64,000 nt of DNA from Stutzerimonas nosocomialis (GCF_005876855.1 NZ_QLAE01000018.1:1-64000); one strand, 5' to 3'; shown: positions 28,850 to 37,743, counted from the first letter of the stretch. Numbers and translations are program-made. Notes: a model not told the origin generated them from the sequence alone.

Positions 28850-29695
28850 ATGACCCTTGAAAACATTTCCTGCCAGAAAAGCTTCGGCGGCTGGCACAAG
28901 CGTTATCGCCACCGGTCCAGCAGCCTCAATTGCGACATGGTGTTCGCCGTCTACCTGCCGCCGCAGGCCGAGCAGGGCGCCAGGCTGCCGGTACTCTACT
29001 GGCTGTCCGGGTTGACCTGTACCGACGAGAACTTCATGCAGAAGGCGGGGGCGATGCGCATGGCCGCCGAGCTTGGCCTGGTGATCGTCGCCCCCGACAC
29101 CAGCCCGCGCGGCGAGGGCGTGCCCGACGATCCGCAGGGCGCCTGGGACTTCGGGCTCGGCGCGGGCTTTTATGTCAACGCGACCGAGGAACCCTGGGCC
29201 CGGCATTACCGCATGTACGACTACGTCGTGCAGGAGCTGCCGGCGCTGATCGAGGCCAACTTCCCGGTTTCCGACCGACGCGGTATCAGCGGCCATTCGA
29301 TGGGCGGCCACGGCGCGCTGGTCTGCGCGCTGCGCAACCCGGGACGCTACCGGTCGCTCTCGGCGTTCGCGCCGATCACCCACCCGCTCGACTGCCCCTG
29401 GGGCGAGAAGGCCTTCAGCCTCTACCTGGGCGAAGACCGGGCGCGCTGGAAGGAGTGGGACGCCTGTGCGCTGATCGCTTCGGCGCAGGAGAAGTTGCCG
29501 ATCCTGGTGGACCAAGGCGACCGCGACGACTTCATGGCCACCCAGCTCAAGCCCGAAGCCCTGCAGCAGGCGGCGAAGGCGGCAGGCCATCCTCTGACGC
29601 TGCGCCTGCAGCCCGGATACGACCACAGCTACTTCTTCATCGCGAGCTTCATCGAAGATCACCTGCGACACCACGCCGAGGCGTTGACCGCGTAG
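28850..29695 (+). CDS. fghA: S-formylglutathione hydrolase
   Basis: FghA hydrolyses S-formylglutathione to formate and glutathione, finishing formaldehyde detoxification. It is a 281-residue alpha/beta hydrolase of the esterase D family. The nucleophile Ser is in [10 protein letters not shown], and the acid and base residues are expected in QGDRDDF and YDHSYFF. Its TAG stop codon lies inside the left arm of a downstream inverted-repeat element, so the element abuts and supplies the end of the gene. Confidence 0.95.
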   Translation: MTLENISCQKSFGGWHKRYRHRSSSLNCDMVFAVYLPPQAEQGARLPVLYWLSGLTCTDENFMQKAGAMRMAAELGLVIVAPDTSPRGEGVPDDPQGAWDFGLGAGFYVNATEEPWARHYRMYDYVVQELPALIEANFPVSDRRGISGHSMGGHGALVCALRNPGRYRSLSAFAPITHPLDCPWGEKAFSLYLGEDRARWKEWDACALIASAQEKLPILVDQGDRDDFMATQLKPEALQQAAKAAGHPLTLRLQPGYDHSYFFIASFIEDHLRHHAEALTA

Positions 29696-29809
29696 GGTGG
29701 ATGACGGCGAAGCCTCATCCACGCGTTGGATGTGGCGGCGTTCGGATCAGCGGTGATTGGACGATCTCCGGCCCGCGTGGAAAACGCTTCGCGGTTTTCC
29801 ACCCTACGC
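29690..29809. repeat. 120-base element with 12-base inverted ends after fghA
   Basis: GCGTAGGGTGGA (29690-29701) and TCCACCCTACGC (29798-29809) are perfect inverted repeats. Between them are further stems such as GGATGA with TCATCC and GAAAACGC with GCGGTTTTC. The ends match the related element before fghA. No reading frame is present, so it is MITE-like or REP-like. Its left end contains the fghA stop codon. Confidence 0.7.
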
Positions 29810-29830
29810 ATGTCGCGATCCACATGGATA

Positions 29831-29867
29831 AAAAAAGGCCCGACCGGTCACCCGGTCGGGCCTTTTC
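29831..29867. terminator. Bidirectional terminator between fghA and the OYE gene
   Basis: GGCCCGACCGG (29837-29847) and CCGGTCGGGCC (29852-29862) form a perfect 11-base-pair stem flanked by A6 and T4. It lies between convergent genes and can serve both. Confidence 0.9.
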
Positions 29868-29879
29868 CGTCAGCGGAGC

Positions 29880-30929
29880 TTAGAGCGACGGATAATCGGT
29901 ATAGCCTTCCGCGCCCTTGGCGTAGAAGAGTTCCGGGCGCGGCTCGTTCAGCGGGGCGTCCTGGCGCAGGCGCTCGGGCAGGTCGGGGTTGGCGATGTAG
30001 GGAATGCCGAAGGCCACCGCATCGGCCTTGCCTTCAGCCAGCCAGGCGTTGGCCTGTTCCTTGGTGAAGCGCTCGTTGGCGATGTAGACCCCGCCGAAGT
30101 GCTGCTTCAGCGTCGGGCCGAGGCTGTCGGCGCCTGCCTTCTCGCGGGTGCAGATGAAGGCAATGCCGCGGGCGCCGAGTTCGCGGGCGACGTAGCCGAA
30201 GGTGTCCGCCAGGTTGGAATCGCCCATGTCGTGGGAATCGGCACGAGGAGCCAGATGGACGCCGACGCGTCCCGGTCCCCAGACGCCGATCGCCGCGTCG
30301 GTGACTTCCAGCATCAGCCGTGCGCGGTTCTCGATGGAGCCGCCGTAGGCATCGGTGCGCGTGTTGGTCTTGTCCTGCAGGAACTGGTCGAGCAGGTAGC
30401 CGTTGGCGCCATGGATCTCGACGCCGTCGAAGCCGGCTTTCTTGGCGTTTTCGGCGCCCTTGCGGTAGGCCTCGACAATGCCGGGGATCTCGCTGGTCTC
30501 GAGGGCGCGCGGGGTCACGTAGTCCTTCATCGGGCGGATGAGGCTGACGTGGCCCGCCGGCTGGATGGCACTCGGCGCGACCGGCAGCTGGCCGTCCAGG
30601 TAGACCGGGTCGGAGATGCGCCCGACGTGCCACAGTTGCAGGATGATCTTGCCGCCCTTGGCATGCACGGCCGCGGTGATCTTCTTCCAGCCTTCGACCT
30701 GCTCGTCGGACCAGATGCCGGGGGTGTCCGGATAGCCGACGCCCATCGGCGTGACCGACGTCGCCTCGCTGATGATCAGGCCGGCCGATGCGCGCTGTGC
30801 GTAGTATTCGGCCATCAGGTCGCCGGGGACACGGCCGGGTTCTGCGCGGCAGCGCGTCAGCGGCGCCATGACGATGCGGTTGGTCAGGTGCAGGTCGCCG
30901 ATGATGATCGGGTCGAACAGAGTAGGCAT
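29880..30929 (-). CDS. xenB: Old Yellow Enzyme family ene-reductase (XenB/NemA-like)
   Basis: This 349-residue flavoenzyme reduces activated alkenes, quinones or nitro compounds with NAD(P)H. Family features are FDPIIIGDLHLTNRIVMAPLTRCRA at the N-terminus, QLWHVGRISDP, the HGANGYLLDQFL active-site segment, and a C-terminal phosphate-binding region around VAFGIPYIANPDL. It most resembles Pseudomonas XenB and morphinone reductase. It follows an ArsR-type regulator by 38 bases on the same strand, so an inducible two-gene operon is likely. Its natural substrate is unknown. Confidence 0.88.
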   Translation of the reverse strand: MPTLFDPIIIGDLHLTNRIVMAPLTRCRAEPGRVPGDLMAEYYAQRASAGLIISEATSVTPMGVGYPDTPGIWSDEQVEGWKKITAAVHAKGGKIILQLWHVGRISDPVYLDGQLPVAPSAIQPAGHVSLIRPMKDYVTPRALETSEIPGIVEAYRKGAENAKKAGFDGVEIHGANGYLLDQFLQDKTNTRTDAYGGSIENRARLMLEVTDAAIGVWGPGRVGVHLAPRADSHDMGDSNLADTFGYVARELGARGIAFICTREKAGADSLGPTLKQHFGGVYIANERFTKEQANAWLAEGKADAVAFGIPYIANPDLPERLRQDAPLNEPRPELFYAKGAEGYTDYPSL

Positions 30930-30967
30930 GCGTGAGGCTCCGGTTGCGAAGGTTCAGGGGTGTCCGG

Positions 30968-31270
30968 TCAGAGTTCCCGACCGAGGCGCTCGACGAAGGC
31001 CTCGATGGCCTCCTCGTTGCGCTTGAAGAAGTGCCACTGGCCGACCTTGCGGCTGGTGACCAGCCCGGCCCGTTGCAAGGTGGCCAGGTGTGCCGAAACG
31101 GTGGATTGCGAGAGCCCGGCGCGCTGGTCGATCTGCCCCGCGCAGACGCCGCTTTCCAGCGGGTGCTCCTGGTCGGGGAAATTGCCCTGCGGGTCCTTGA
31201 GCCAGTCGAGGATCTGGCGCCTGAGCGGATGGGCCAGGGCCTTGAGGATGTCGTCGAGTTCGTCGGGCAT
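30968..31270 (-). CDS. ArsR-family transcriptional repressor
   Basis: This 100-residue winged-helix repressor contains ALAHPLRRQILDWL and the recognition segment LSQSTVSAHLATLQRAGLV. The ATG at 31270 was chosen because further upstream residues run through a palindromic operator. The metal-binding ELCVCDL motif of classical ArsR is absent; the only cysteine is Cys43. Together with the co-transcribed ene-reductase this suggests sensing of electrophiles or oxidants rather than arsenite, which is an inference. Confidence 0.85.
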   Translation of the reverse strand: MPDELDDILKALAHPLRRQILDWLKDPQGNFPDQEHPLESGVCAGQIDQRAGLSQSTVSAHLATLQRAGLVTSRKVGQWHFFKRNEEAIEAFVERLGREL

Positions 31271-31307
31271 GGGAAGGCCGAATGAATATCGTGTTGGGGC
31301 GAACTTT

Positions 31308-31327
31308 ATATCGGCCTTGACCGATAT
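31308..31327. promoter_or_regulatory. Palindromic operator upstream of the arsR-like gene
   Basis: ATATCGG and CCGATAT form a perfect 7-base inverted repeat with a 6-base spacer, 38-57 bases upstream of the regulator's start. A second weaker palindrome, ATCGA with TCGAT, is at 31331-31345. It is probably the autoregulatory operator of the arsR-xenB unit. Confidence 0.65.
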
Positions 31328-31449
31328 GAGATCGATTCGGTCGATGGTCATCATCAGCGGTTTCGATCCGCCCATCGTTCGTGACGACGTTCACGCAGTC
31401 ACCGGCTCCTGTAGAATCGCCGCTCGCTTCTGCTTGGGTGGACATCACT

Positions 31450-31923
31450 ATGCGTATCGGCCACGGTTACGACGTGCATCGCTTCGGCGAGGGGACCTTC
31501 ATCACCCTCGGCGGTGTACGCATTCCCCATACCTGCGGGCTACTGGCCCATTCCGATGGTGACGTGCTGCTGCACGCGCTGTGCGACGCGCTGCTGGGCG
31601 CCGCGGCGCTGGGCGACATCGGCAAGCATTTCCCCGATACCGACCCGCAGTTCAAGGGCGCCGACAGCCGGGTCCTGCTGCGCCACGTGGTCGCCCAGGT
31701 GCGTGCCCGCGGCTGGCAGGTCGGCAACGTCGACGCCACCATCGTCGCCCAGGCGCCGAAAATGGCGCCGCACATCGAGACCATGCGCACCTCCATCGCC
31801 GAGGATCTGGAAGTGGAAATGGACCAGGTCAACGTGAAGGCGACCACGACCGAAAAACTCGGTTTCGTCGGGCGCGAAGAGGGCATTGCGGTCCACGCCG
31901 TCGCGCTGCTGGTCAAGGCATGA
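31450..31923 (+). CDS. ispF: 2-C-methyl-D-erythritol 2,4-cyclodiphosphate synthase
   Basis: IspF cyclises CDP-ME 2-phosphate in the MEP pathway. The N-terminus [13 protein letters not shown] carries the metal-binding Asp and His, and [19 protein letters not shown] and [12 protein letters not shown] are family signatures. It has 157 residues. The ATG at 31450 is the family start. Its stop overlaps the truD start (ATGA). Confidence 0.97.
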   Translation: MRIGHGYDVHRFGEGTFITLGGVRIPHTCGLLAHSDGDVLLHALCDALLGAAALGDIGKHFPDTDPQFKGADSRVLLRHVVAQVRARGWQVGNVDATIVAQAPKMAPHIETMRTSIAEDLEVEMDQVNVKATTTEKLGFVGREEGIAVHAVALLVKA

Positions 31924-32960
31924 CCGAAGATCAGCTGCTCGGCCCCCGGGCCCATGGCGAGCCCTGCGGCCAGGCCGTGCTCAAGGCGGTGGCCGAGGAC
32001 TTTCAGGTCGACGAGGTGCTCGACATCCCGTTGTCGGGCGAGGGCGAGCACCTGTGGCTGTGGGTCGAAAAGCGCAACCTGAATACCGAGGAGGCGGCAC
32101 GGCGTCTCGCGCGCGCCGCCGGTGTGCCGCTGCGGGCGATCAGCTACGCCGGGCAGAAGGACCGCCAGGCGCTGACGCGCCAGTGGTTCAGCCTGCACCT
32201 GCCCGGCAAGGCCGACCCGGATCTCGCCGCCGCCGAGAACGACAGCCTGCGCCTGCTCAGGCAGATGCGGCATCAGCGCAAGCTGCAGCGCGGTGCGCAT
32301 TCGGCCAATGGATTCACGCTGCGCCTGACCGACCTGCAGGCCGATCGCCAGGCGCTCGAAGCGCGCCTGGAGCGCATTCGCCAGCAGGGGGTGCCCAACT
32401 ATTACGGTCCCCAGCGTTTCGGCTACCAGGGCGGTAACCTCGCCGGTGCCCGCGAACATGCCGAGCGGGGCGAGCTGCCGGAGTCGCGCAACCTTCGCTC
32501 ACGGCTGCTTTCGGCGGCGCGCAGCTACCTGTTCAACCGTATCCTCGCCGAACGGGTCGCGGCGGGCAGCTGGAACCGCGCGCAGGTCGGCGATCTGCTG
32601 GCCTTCACCGACAGTCGCAGTCATTTCGCCGCCGGCGAAGCCGAATGCAGCGACCCGCGGCTGGCCATTCTCGACCTGCATCCGACCGCTGCGCTATGGG
32701 GGCAGGGCGATTCGCCCGCGACCGGCGCCACCGCGATGCTCGAGCGCCAGGTGGCCGAGGCCGAACCGGCATTGACCGCCTGGCTGGCGCAAGCGCGACT
32801 GGAGCACGAACGGCGTATTCTTCGCCTCCCAATTGGGGGCCTGTCGTGGCATTATCCCGAGCCTGACATTCTGCAACTGGAATTCGTCCTGCCGACCGGA
32901 TGCTTCGCCACTGCCGTGGTTCGTGAGCTGGTCAGCCTGGCAGGGCAGACGGACATCTGA
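31920..32960 (+). CDS. truD: tRNA pseudouridine(13) synthase
   Basis: TruD makes pseudouridine at position 13 of tRNA(Glu). It has 346 residues. The catalytic Asp is in [18 protein letters not shown], and the family segment [15 protein letters not shown] follows with the TRUD insertion domain. It starts within the ispF stop and its TGA overlaps the surE ATG by one base, so the genes are tightly coupled as in other Gammaproteobacteria. Confidence 0.95.
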   Translation: MTEDQLLGPRAHGEPCGQAVLKAVAEDFQVDEVLDIPLSGEGEHLWLWVEKRNLNTEEAARRLARAAGVPLRAISYAGQKDRQALTRQWFSLHLPGKADPDLAAAENDSLRLLRQMRHQRKLQRGAHSANGFTLRLTDLQADRQALEARLERIRQQGVPNYYGPQRFGYQGGNLAGAREHAERGELPESRNLRSRLLSAARSYLFNRILAERVAAGSWNRAQVGDLLAFTDSRSHFAAGEAECSDPRLAILDLHPTAALWGQGDSPATGATAMLERQVAEAEPALTAWLAQARLEHERRILRLPIGGLSWHYPEPDILQLEFVLPTGCFATAVVRELVSLAGQTDI

Positions 32961-33709
32961 TGCGTATTCTGATCGCCAACGACGACGGGGTGTATGCACC
33001 TGGGCTCGCCGCGCTTTATGACGCGCTGGCGGATTACGCCGAGTGCCAGGTCATCGCCCCGATCCAGGACATGAGCGGCGCCAGCAGCGCGCTGACCCTG
33101 GATCGCCCGCTTCACCCGGTCACCATGCCGAACGGTTTCATCGGTCTCAACGGATCGCCCACCGACTGCGTTCACCTGGGTATCAACGGCATGCTCGAGC
33201 AGGCGCCGGACATGGTCGTCTCGGGGATCAACCTGGGTGCCAACCTGGGGGACGACGTGCTCTATTCGGGCACCGTGGCCGCCGCCATCGAAGGGCGCTT
33301 CACCGGCATGCCGGCGTTCGCCTTTTCCCTGGTCTCGCGTCAGCCGGACAACCTCCCGACCGCCGCCTACATCGCCCGCACGCTGGTGGAAAACCATGCG
33401 CGCCTGCAGGTGCCTGAGCGCACGGTGCTCAGCATCAACGTGCCGAACCTGCCGCTGGACCATATCCGCGGCATTCAGCTGACGCGCCTGGGGCACCGGC
33501 GACGCGCCAAGGCCCCGGTCAAGGTGGCCAACCCGCGGGGCAAGGAGGGCTACTGGATTTCGGCAGCCGGAGACGTCGAGGATGGCGGGCCGGGTACCGA
33601 TTTCCACGCGGTGATGCAGGGCTATGTTTCGGTCACCCCGCTGCAGCTCGATCGCACCTTTCACGAGGCGTTCCAGGGCCTCGACCGTTGGCTGGAGGGG
33701 TTGCTGTGA
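32960..33709 (+). CDS. surE: 5'/3'-nucleotidase SurE
   Basis: SurE is a metal-dependent nucleoside 5'-monophosphate phosphatase linked to stationary-phase survival. The N-terminal [13 protein letters not shown] holds the metal-binding Asp pair. A Ser/Asn metal site in [12 protein letters not shown] and [21 protein letters not shown] complete the active site. It has 249 residues. A GGAGGGG sequence just inside its end serves as the ribosome site for pcm. Confidence 0.96.
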   Translation: MRILIANDDGVYAPGLAALYDALADYAECQVIAPIQDMSGASSALTLDRPLHPVTMPNGFIGLNGSPTDCVHLGINGMLEQAPDMVVSGINLGANLGDDVLYSGTVAAAIEGRFTGMPAFAFSLVSRQPDNLPTAAYIARTLVENHARLQVPERTVLSINVPNLPLDHIRGIQLTRLGHRRRAKAPVKVANPRGKEGYWISAAGDVEDGGPGTDFHAVMQGYVSVTPLQLDRTFHEAFQGLDRWLEGLL

Positions 33710-34386
33710 TCAGGCGTGGACCAGACGATTTCCTGCGCAACGGCACCGGCATGACCTCCCAGCGCACCCGCGACCGACTCATACAGCGCCTGTACGAGGA
33801 AGGGTTGTCGGACCCGAAGGTGCTCGAGGTGATCCGACGCACGCCGCGTCACCTGTTCGTCGACGAGGCCCTGGCGCATCGGGCCTACGAGGACACGGCG
33901 CTGCCGATCGGGCATAACCAGACCATTTCGCAGCCGTTCATGGTCGCGCGCATGAGCGAGCTGCTGATCGCCGACGGCCCGCTGGACAAGGTGCTGGAGA
34001 TCGGCACCGGCTCCGGTTACCAGACCGCCGTGCTGGCGCAACTGGTCGAGCGGGTGTTTTCGGTCGAGCGAATCCAGGCGCTGCAGGATCGCGCCAAGGA
34101 GCGTCTGGTCGAACTCAAATTACGCAATGTGGTCTTTCGCTGGGGTGATGGTTGGGAAGGCTGGTCGGCACTGGCGCCCTACAATGGCATCATCGTTACC
34201 GCAGCGGCAGCCGACGTGCCTCAGGCATTGCTCGACCAACTTGCACCCGGTGGTCGACTGGTGATTCCGGTCGGCGCGGGTGATGTCCAGCAACTGATGC
34301 TGATCATTCGAGAGGAAAACGGTTTTTCCCGCCACATGCTGGATACCGTACGTTTCGTGCCGCTGCTCAATGGACCTGTAGTTTGA
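33706..34386 (+). CDS. pcm: Protein-L-isoaspartate O-methyltransferase
   Basis: Pcm methylates isoaspartyl residues in aged proteins so that they can be repaired. The SAM-binding motif is [18 protein letters not shown], and the substrate segment is [17 protein letters not shown]. The GTG at 33706 overlaps the surE stop (GTGA) and has a GGAGGGG ribosome site at 33694-33700, giving 226 residues. ATG at 33751 would give 211 residues, the length common in Pseudomonas, but has no ribosome site. surE-pcm-nlpD-rpoS is a classical stationary-phase cluster. Confidence 0.94.
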   Translation: MIRRGPDDFLRNGTGMTSQRTRDRLIQRLYEEGLSDPKVLEVIRRTPRHLFVDEALAHRAYEDTALPIGHNQTISQPFMVARMSELLIADGPLDKVLEIGTGSGYQTAVLAQLVERVFSVERIQALQDRAKERLVELKLRNVVFRWGDGWEGWSALAPYNGIIVTAAAADVPQALLDQLAPGGRLVIPVGAGDVQQLMLIIREENGFSRHMLDTVRFVPLLNGPVV

Positions 34387-34405
34387 CGATTCAGCGGAAG
34401 GAAAC

Positions 34406-35341
34406 ATGAAGAAGGCTTTATTGCTGTACGCCAAGGGCATCGCCATGGGCGCGGCCGACGTGGTACCGGGCGTTTCGGGCGGCACCGTCGCGTTCATCAC
34501 CGGGATCTACGACGAACTGCTGCGGTCGATTTCCGCCGTCCCCAATGCGGCAGTGCAGCTCCTGCGCGGCCGGGTGCGTGAAGCCTGGCAGACCGCGAAC
34601 CTGTCGTTCCTGCTGATCCTCTTCGGCGGCGTCTTCACCAGCATCATCAGCCTCGCGCGGCTGATCTCCTACCTGCTCGAGCATCATCCGATTCCCGTCT
34701 GGTCGTTCTTCTTCGGGCTGATCCTGGTGTCGGTGCACATCGTCGCCAAGGACATCGGGCGCTGGGGAGCCGGCCGCGTGGTGGCCCTGCTGCTGGGCAT
34801 CGCCTTCGCCTACTGGATCACCGTGGCCGAGCCCGTGCAGTGGGGCACCGACGGTTTCAGCCTGTTCCTGGCCGGGGCCATCGCCATCTGCGCGATGATC
34901 CTGCCCGGCATTTCCGGCAGTTTCATCCTCCTGCTGCTTGGCCTGTATCCGGTGATCCTGGCCGCGGTGAAGGGCTTCGAAGCCGGAATCCTGCTGACCT
35001 TCCTGGCCGGCTGCGTGGTGGGGCTGCTGACCTTCGCCCGCCTGGTGAGCTGGATGCTCAAGCGCTGGCGCGACCTGACCCTGGCCTTCCTGACCGGACT
35101 GATGCTCGGCTCGCTGAACAAGGTCTGGCCCTGGAAGGAAACCCTGACCTGGCGAGTCAACTCCCACGGCGAGCAAGTGCCGCTGCTGGAGCGAAACCTG
35201 TCGCCGGGTGCCTTTGCCGACATCACCGGGCAGGATCCTCACCTCGTGCTCGCCCTGATGCTGGCCTTCGCCGGTATAGCGCTCGTGCTCGGTATCGAAT
35301 GGATCGCCGCGCGCCACCAGCCCGTTGCCGAAAACGCCTAG
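34406..35341 (+). CDS. DUF368 membrane protein, candidate undecaprenyl phosphate translocase
   Basis: This is a 311-residue polytopic membrane protein with two related DUF368 signatures. The first is GIAMGAADVVPGVSGGTVAF near the N-terminus and the second is ICAMILPGISGSFILLLLGLY in the middle, suggesting inverted halves. DUF368 proteins have been reported as undecaprenyl-phosphate recycling transporters (PopT type). That role is transferred from the family and has not been shown here. It lies between pcm and nlpD. A good AAGGAA ribosome site precedes the ATG. Confidence 0.85.
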   Translation: MKKALLLYAKGIAMGAADVVPGVSGGTVAFITGIYDELLRSISAVPNAAVQLLRGRVREAWQTANLSFLLILFGGVFTSIISLARLISYLLEHHPIPVWSFFFGLILVSVHIVAKDIGRWGAGRVVALLLGIAFAYWITVAEPVQWGTDGFSLFLAGAIAICAMILPGISGSFILLLLGLYPVILAAVKGFEAGILLTFLAGCVVGLLTFARLVSWMLKRWRDLTLAFLTGLMLGSLNKVWPWKETLTWRVNSHGEQVPLLERNLSPGAFADITGQDPHLVLALMLAFAGIALVLGIEWIAARHQPVAENA

Positions 35342-35367
35342 GAGTCGATGATGTACCGGAGCGTCAG

Positions 35368-36225
35368 TTGAGGCATCTTTCCAGCCAGCCGTTCAGCTCC
35401 CCGACACCCGCCAGCCCCGTCGTCTGCGTGTTGCTGCTGGCCGCGCTGCTGACCGGCTGTGCGGCGTCCCCTTCCGGTGGCGTCCAGGTGGTCGATCGCA
35501 ACGCACGGGCTCCGGTCACCAGTGGCCAGTACACCGTTCAGCGAGGCGACACCCTGTATGCCATCGCCTTTCGCTTCGGCTGGGACTGGAAACAGCTGGC
35601 GCAGCGCAATGGCATTCAGCCGCCCTACGTGATCTACCCGGGTCAGCGCATTCGCTTCGATGGCCATTCGTCGGCTGCTTCGGTCGCCACGGCACCGCCG
35701 CGCCGCGTGACGCCAGCGGCACCTCCGCCGCCAGCCACCTCCTCGCCGGTGATCGTCTCCACACCAGCTTCCCAGCCGCCAGTCTCGACAACGCCTGCGA
35801 CACAGCCGGTGAACAAGCCTGCCACCACACCTGTGACGCCGGTCACACGGTCGGCCAGCGGTTGGGCATGGCCGGCGAACGGCCCGATCATCGGCGTTTT
35901 TTCCTCAAACGGAAGTTTGAATAAAGGAATTGATATCGCCGGGGAATTAGGACAGCCTGTTTTAGCTGCTTCTGATGGGACCGTCGTGTACGCCGGTAGC
36001 GGTTTGCGGGGCTACGGCGAACTGGTGATCATCAAGCACAACGATACCTACGTAAGCGCCTACGGTCATAACCGGAGGCTGCTGGTTCGGGAGGGCGAAC
36101 AGGTCAAAGCCGGGCAAACCATTGCCGAGATGGGTTCGACAGGAACCGACCGGGTGAAGCTGCATTTCGAGATTCGCCGCCAGGGTAAACCGGTAGATCC
36201 CCAGCAATACCTGCCTAAACGTTGA
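35368..36225 (+). CDS. nlpD: Amidase activator lipoprotein NlpD
   Basis: NlpD is an outer-membrane lipoprotein that activates the amidase AmiC at the septum. A lipobox LLTGC ends the signal peptide, and a LysM domain (YTVQRGDTLYAIAF) binds peptidoglycan. A Pro/Thr-rich linker and an M23/LytM domain follow. In that domain the usual metal ligands are lost (NKGIDIAG in place of HxGIDI, and KLHFEI in place of HxHFEI), as expected for a non-catalytic activator. The TTG at 35368 with CGGAG six bases upstream is the best start, giving 285 residues. The 3' part is AT-richer because it also carries the rpoS promoter. Confidence 0.92.
   Translation: MRHLSSQPFSSPTPASPVVCVLLLAALLTGCAASPSGGVQVVDRNARAPVTSGQYTVQRGDTLYAIAFRFGWDWKQLAQRNGIQPPYVIYPGQRIRFDGHSSAASVATAPPRRVTPAAPPPPATSSPVIVSTPASQPPVSTTPATQPVNKPATTPVTPVTRSASGWAWPANGPIIGVFSSNGSLNKGIDIAGELGQPVLAASDGTVVYAGSGLRGYGELVIIKHNDTYVSAYGHNRRLLVREGEQVKAGQTIAEMGSTGTDRVKLHFEIRRQGKPVDPQQYLPKR
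35906..35919. promoter_or_regulatory. PsrA-type box inside nlpD (rpoS promoter region)
   Basis: CAAAC-GGAA-GTTTG matches the PsrA operator pattern (G/C)AAAC-N2-4-GTTT(G/C). It lies about 400 bases upstream of the rpoS start within nlpD, where Pseudomonas rpoS promoters are known to be and where PsrA activates rpoS. It sits in a stretch of unusually AT-rich codons. Confidence 0.75.
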
Positions 36226-36317
36226 CCTGACTCCTGACCGTCCGGCACGAATAGGCTCAGCGCTGCCACGGTTGGTGTCGCCGAGCCTGTTGTCGAACTC
36301 AGCAAAGGACAACAATA

Positions 36318-37316
36318 ATGGCTCTCGAAAAAGAAGCGCCGGAGTTTGACTTAGACGACGAGGTCCTGCTGATGGACCCCGCTATAGTCTTCGAGGGTGC
36401 CCGACCGGCGTCCACGCCTTCTTCCGGCAGCAAGGCGAAAACCGCGTCTTCCCCCAAGCAACACAAGTTCATCGACTACAGCCGGGCGCTCGACGCCACG
36501 CAGCTGTACCTCAACGAAATCGGCTTTTCGCCACTCCTGTCTCCTGCCGAAGAAGTGCATTTCGCGCGCCTTGCCCAGAAGGGCGATCCGGCGGGGCGAA
36601 AGCGGATGATCGAGAGCAACCTGCGACTGGTGGTCAAGATCGCGCGCCGCTACGTCAATCGCGGTCTCTCGCTGCTGGACCTGATCGAGGAAGGCAATCT
36701 GGGCCTGATCCGCGCGGTCGAGAAATTCGATCCGGAGCGGGGCTTCCGCTTCTCGACCTACGCGACCTGGTGGATCCGCCAGACCATCGAGCGGGCGATC
36801 ATGAACCAGACCCGCACGATCCGCCTGCCGATCCACGTGGTCAAGGAACTCAACGTCTACCTGCGCGCCGCTCGCGAGCTGACCCAGAAGCTCGACCACG
36901 AACCGAGCCCGGAAGAGATTGCCAACCTGCTTGAGAAGCCGGTGTGCGAGGTCAAGCGCATGCTGGGGTTGAACGAGCGGGTCACCTCGGTGGACATCTC
37001 CCTGGGCCCGGACACCGACAAGACGCTGCTCGACACCCTCACCGATGAAAAGCCTTCCGACCCCTGCGAACTGCTGCTCGACGACGATCTGTCACAGAGC
37101 ATCGACCAGTGGCTTTCGGACCTGACCGAGAAGCAGCGCGACGTGGTGATTCGCCGGTTCGGCCTGCGCGGCCATGAGAGCTGCACGCTCGAGGAGGTCG
37201 GCCAGGAGATCGGCCTGACCCGCGAGCGCGTCCGTCAGATCCAGGTCGAGGCGCTCAAGCGCCTGCGCGAGATCCTCGAGCGCAACGGCCTGTCCAGCGA
37301 CGCCTTGTTCCAGTAA
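36318..37316 (+). CDS. rpoS: RNA polymerase sigma factor RpoS
   Basis: RpoS is the stationary-phase and general stress sigma factor. It has 332 residues. Region 1.2 is around [13 protein letters not shown]. Region 2 has [57 protein letters not shown]-type core sequence, and region 4 has the helix-turn-helix [20 protein letters not shown]. The long acidic N-terminus is normal for Pseudomonas. An ACAACA leader with AAAGGA precedes the ATG. A hairpin terminator and an rsmZ-like RNA follow. Confidence 0.98.
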   Translation: MALEKEAPEFDLDDEVLLMDPAIVFEGARPASTPSSGSKAKTASSPKQHKFIDYSRALDATQLYLNEIGFSPLLSPAEEVHFARLAQKGDPAGRKRMIESNLRLVVKIARRYVNRGLSLLDLIEEGNLGLIRAVEKFDPERGFRFSTYATWWIRQTIERAIMNQTRTIRLPIHVVKELNVYLRAARELTQKLDHEPSPEEIANLLEKPVCEVKRMLGLNERVTSVDISLGPDTDKTLLDTLTDEKPSDPCELLLDDDLSQSIDQWLSDLTEKQRDVVIRRFGLRGHESCTLEEVGQEIGLTRERVRQIQVEALKRLREILERNGLSSDALFQ

Positions 37317-37338
37317 AACCCGCAGCTTCGCCTCTGCC

Positions 37339-37371
37339 ATGCCCGGCCTCGTTGCCGGGCATTGTCTTTTC
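37339..37371 (+). terminator. Intrinsic terminator after rpoS
   Basis: ATGCCCGGC (37339-37347) pairs perfectly with GCCGGGCAT (37354-37362), followed by TGTCTTTTCTT. It lies 23 bases after the rpoS stop and isolates the following small RNA. Confidence 0.82.
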
Positions 37372-37415
37372 TTGCGCACCCTATTTTCAGCGAAACGACG
37401 CTTTACCTCGCCCCT

Positions 37416-37433
37416 TGTAGGCATTCGCTTACA
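37416..37433. promoter_or_regulatory. GacA upstream activating sequence
   Basis: TGTAGG-CATTCG-CTTACA differs by one base from the TGTAAG-N6-CTTACA palindrome that GacA uses upstream of rsmY and rsmZ. It lies about 170-190 bases before the predicted RNA start, the usual distance for rsmZ. Confidence 0.82.
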
Positions 37434-37570
37434 GGATCTGTAAGCCAAGCTCGAAAATGCCGTTTGTGCAGGCGACATTGGAAGTAGGGCTTCGCATAAG
37501 CAATTGTTTTGTAAATAAAAAATATCCATGCTCAGGTATTTTTCGTGGTGATGGCGGGATTTATTTCGAG

Positions 37571-37598
37571 TTGCTGTGGTCGGCCAGATCCTTACTAT
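37571..37598 (+). promoter_or_regulatory. Sigma-70-type promoter of rsmZ
   Basis: TTGCTG (37571-37576) and TACTAT (37593-37598) are separated by 16 bases, predicting a start near 37604, at the foot of the first hairpin of the RNA. The start is inferred and has not been mapped. Confidence 0.6.
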
Positions 37599-37603
37599 CG
37601 CAC

Positions 37604-37743
37604 CTGTGCTTAGGGACAAGCACAGGCCGCCAGGGAAGGGGGTCAGGAACAATCAAGGGCATGATTCATCAGGACGATGGCTAGGAAGCAAGGGAAATGG
37701 ACTAAAGAGGGCGGGGGTTCAACCCCGCCCCTTTTTTTTTTTT
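37604..37743 (+). ncRNA. rsmZ: RsmZ-type CsrA/RsmA-sequestering small RNA
   Basis: The region directly downstream of rpoS, where rsmZ lies in P. aeruginosa, has no open frame but carries seven GGA motifs (37614, 37634, 37646, 37672, 37684, 37693 and 37699). The first is in the loop of a perfect 9-base-pair hairpin (CCTGTGCTT 37603-37611, AAGCACAGG 37618-37626) with AGGGAC exposed. Another loop is CATC-AGGAC-GATG (37667-37679), as in known RsmZ RNAs. A GC-rich terminator (GGGCGGGG/CCCCGCCC) and 12 T end it. The RNA would titrate RsmA/RsmE under GacS/GacA control. Confidence 0.85.
37708..37743 (+). terminator. rsmZ intrinsic terminator
   Basis: GGGCGGGG (37709-37716) pairs with CCCCGCCC (37723-37730) across a short loop and is followed by 12 consecutive T (37732-37743). 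Confidence 0.9.
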
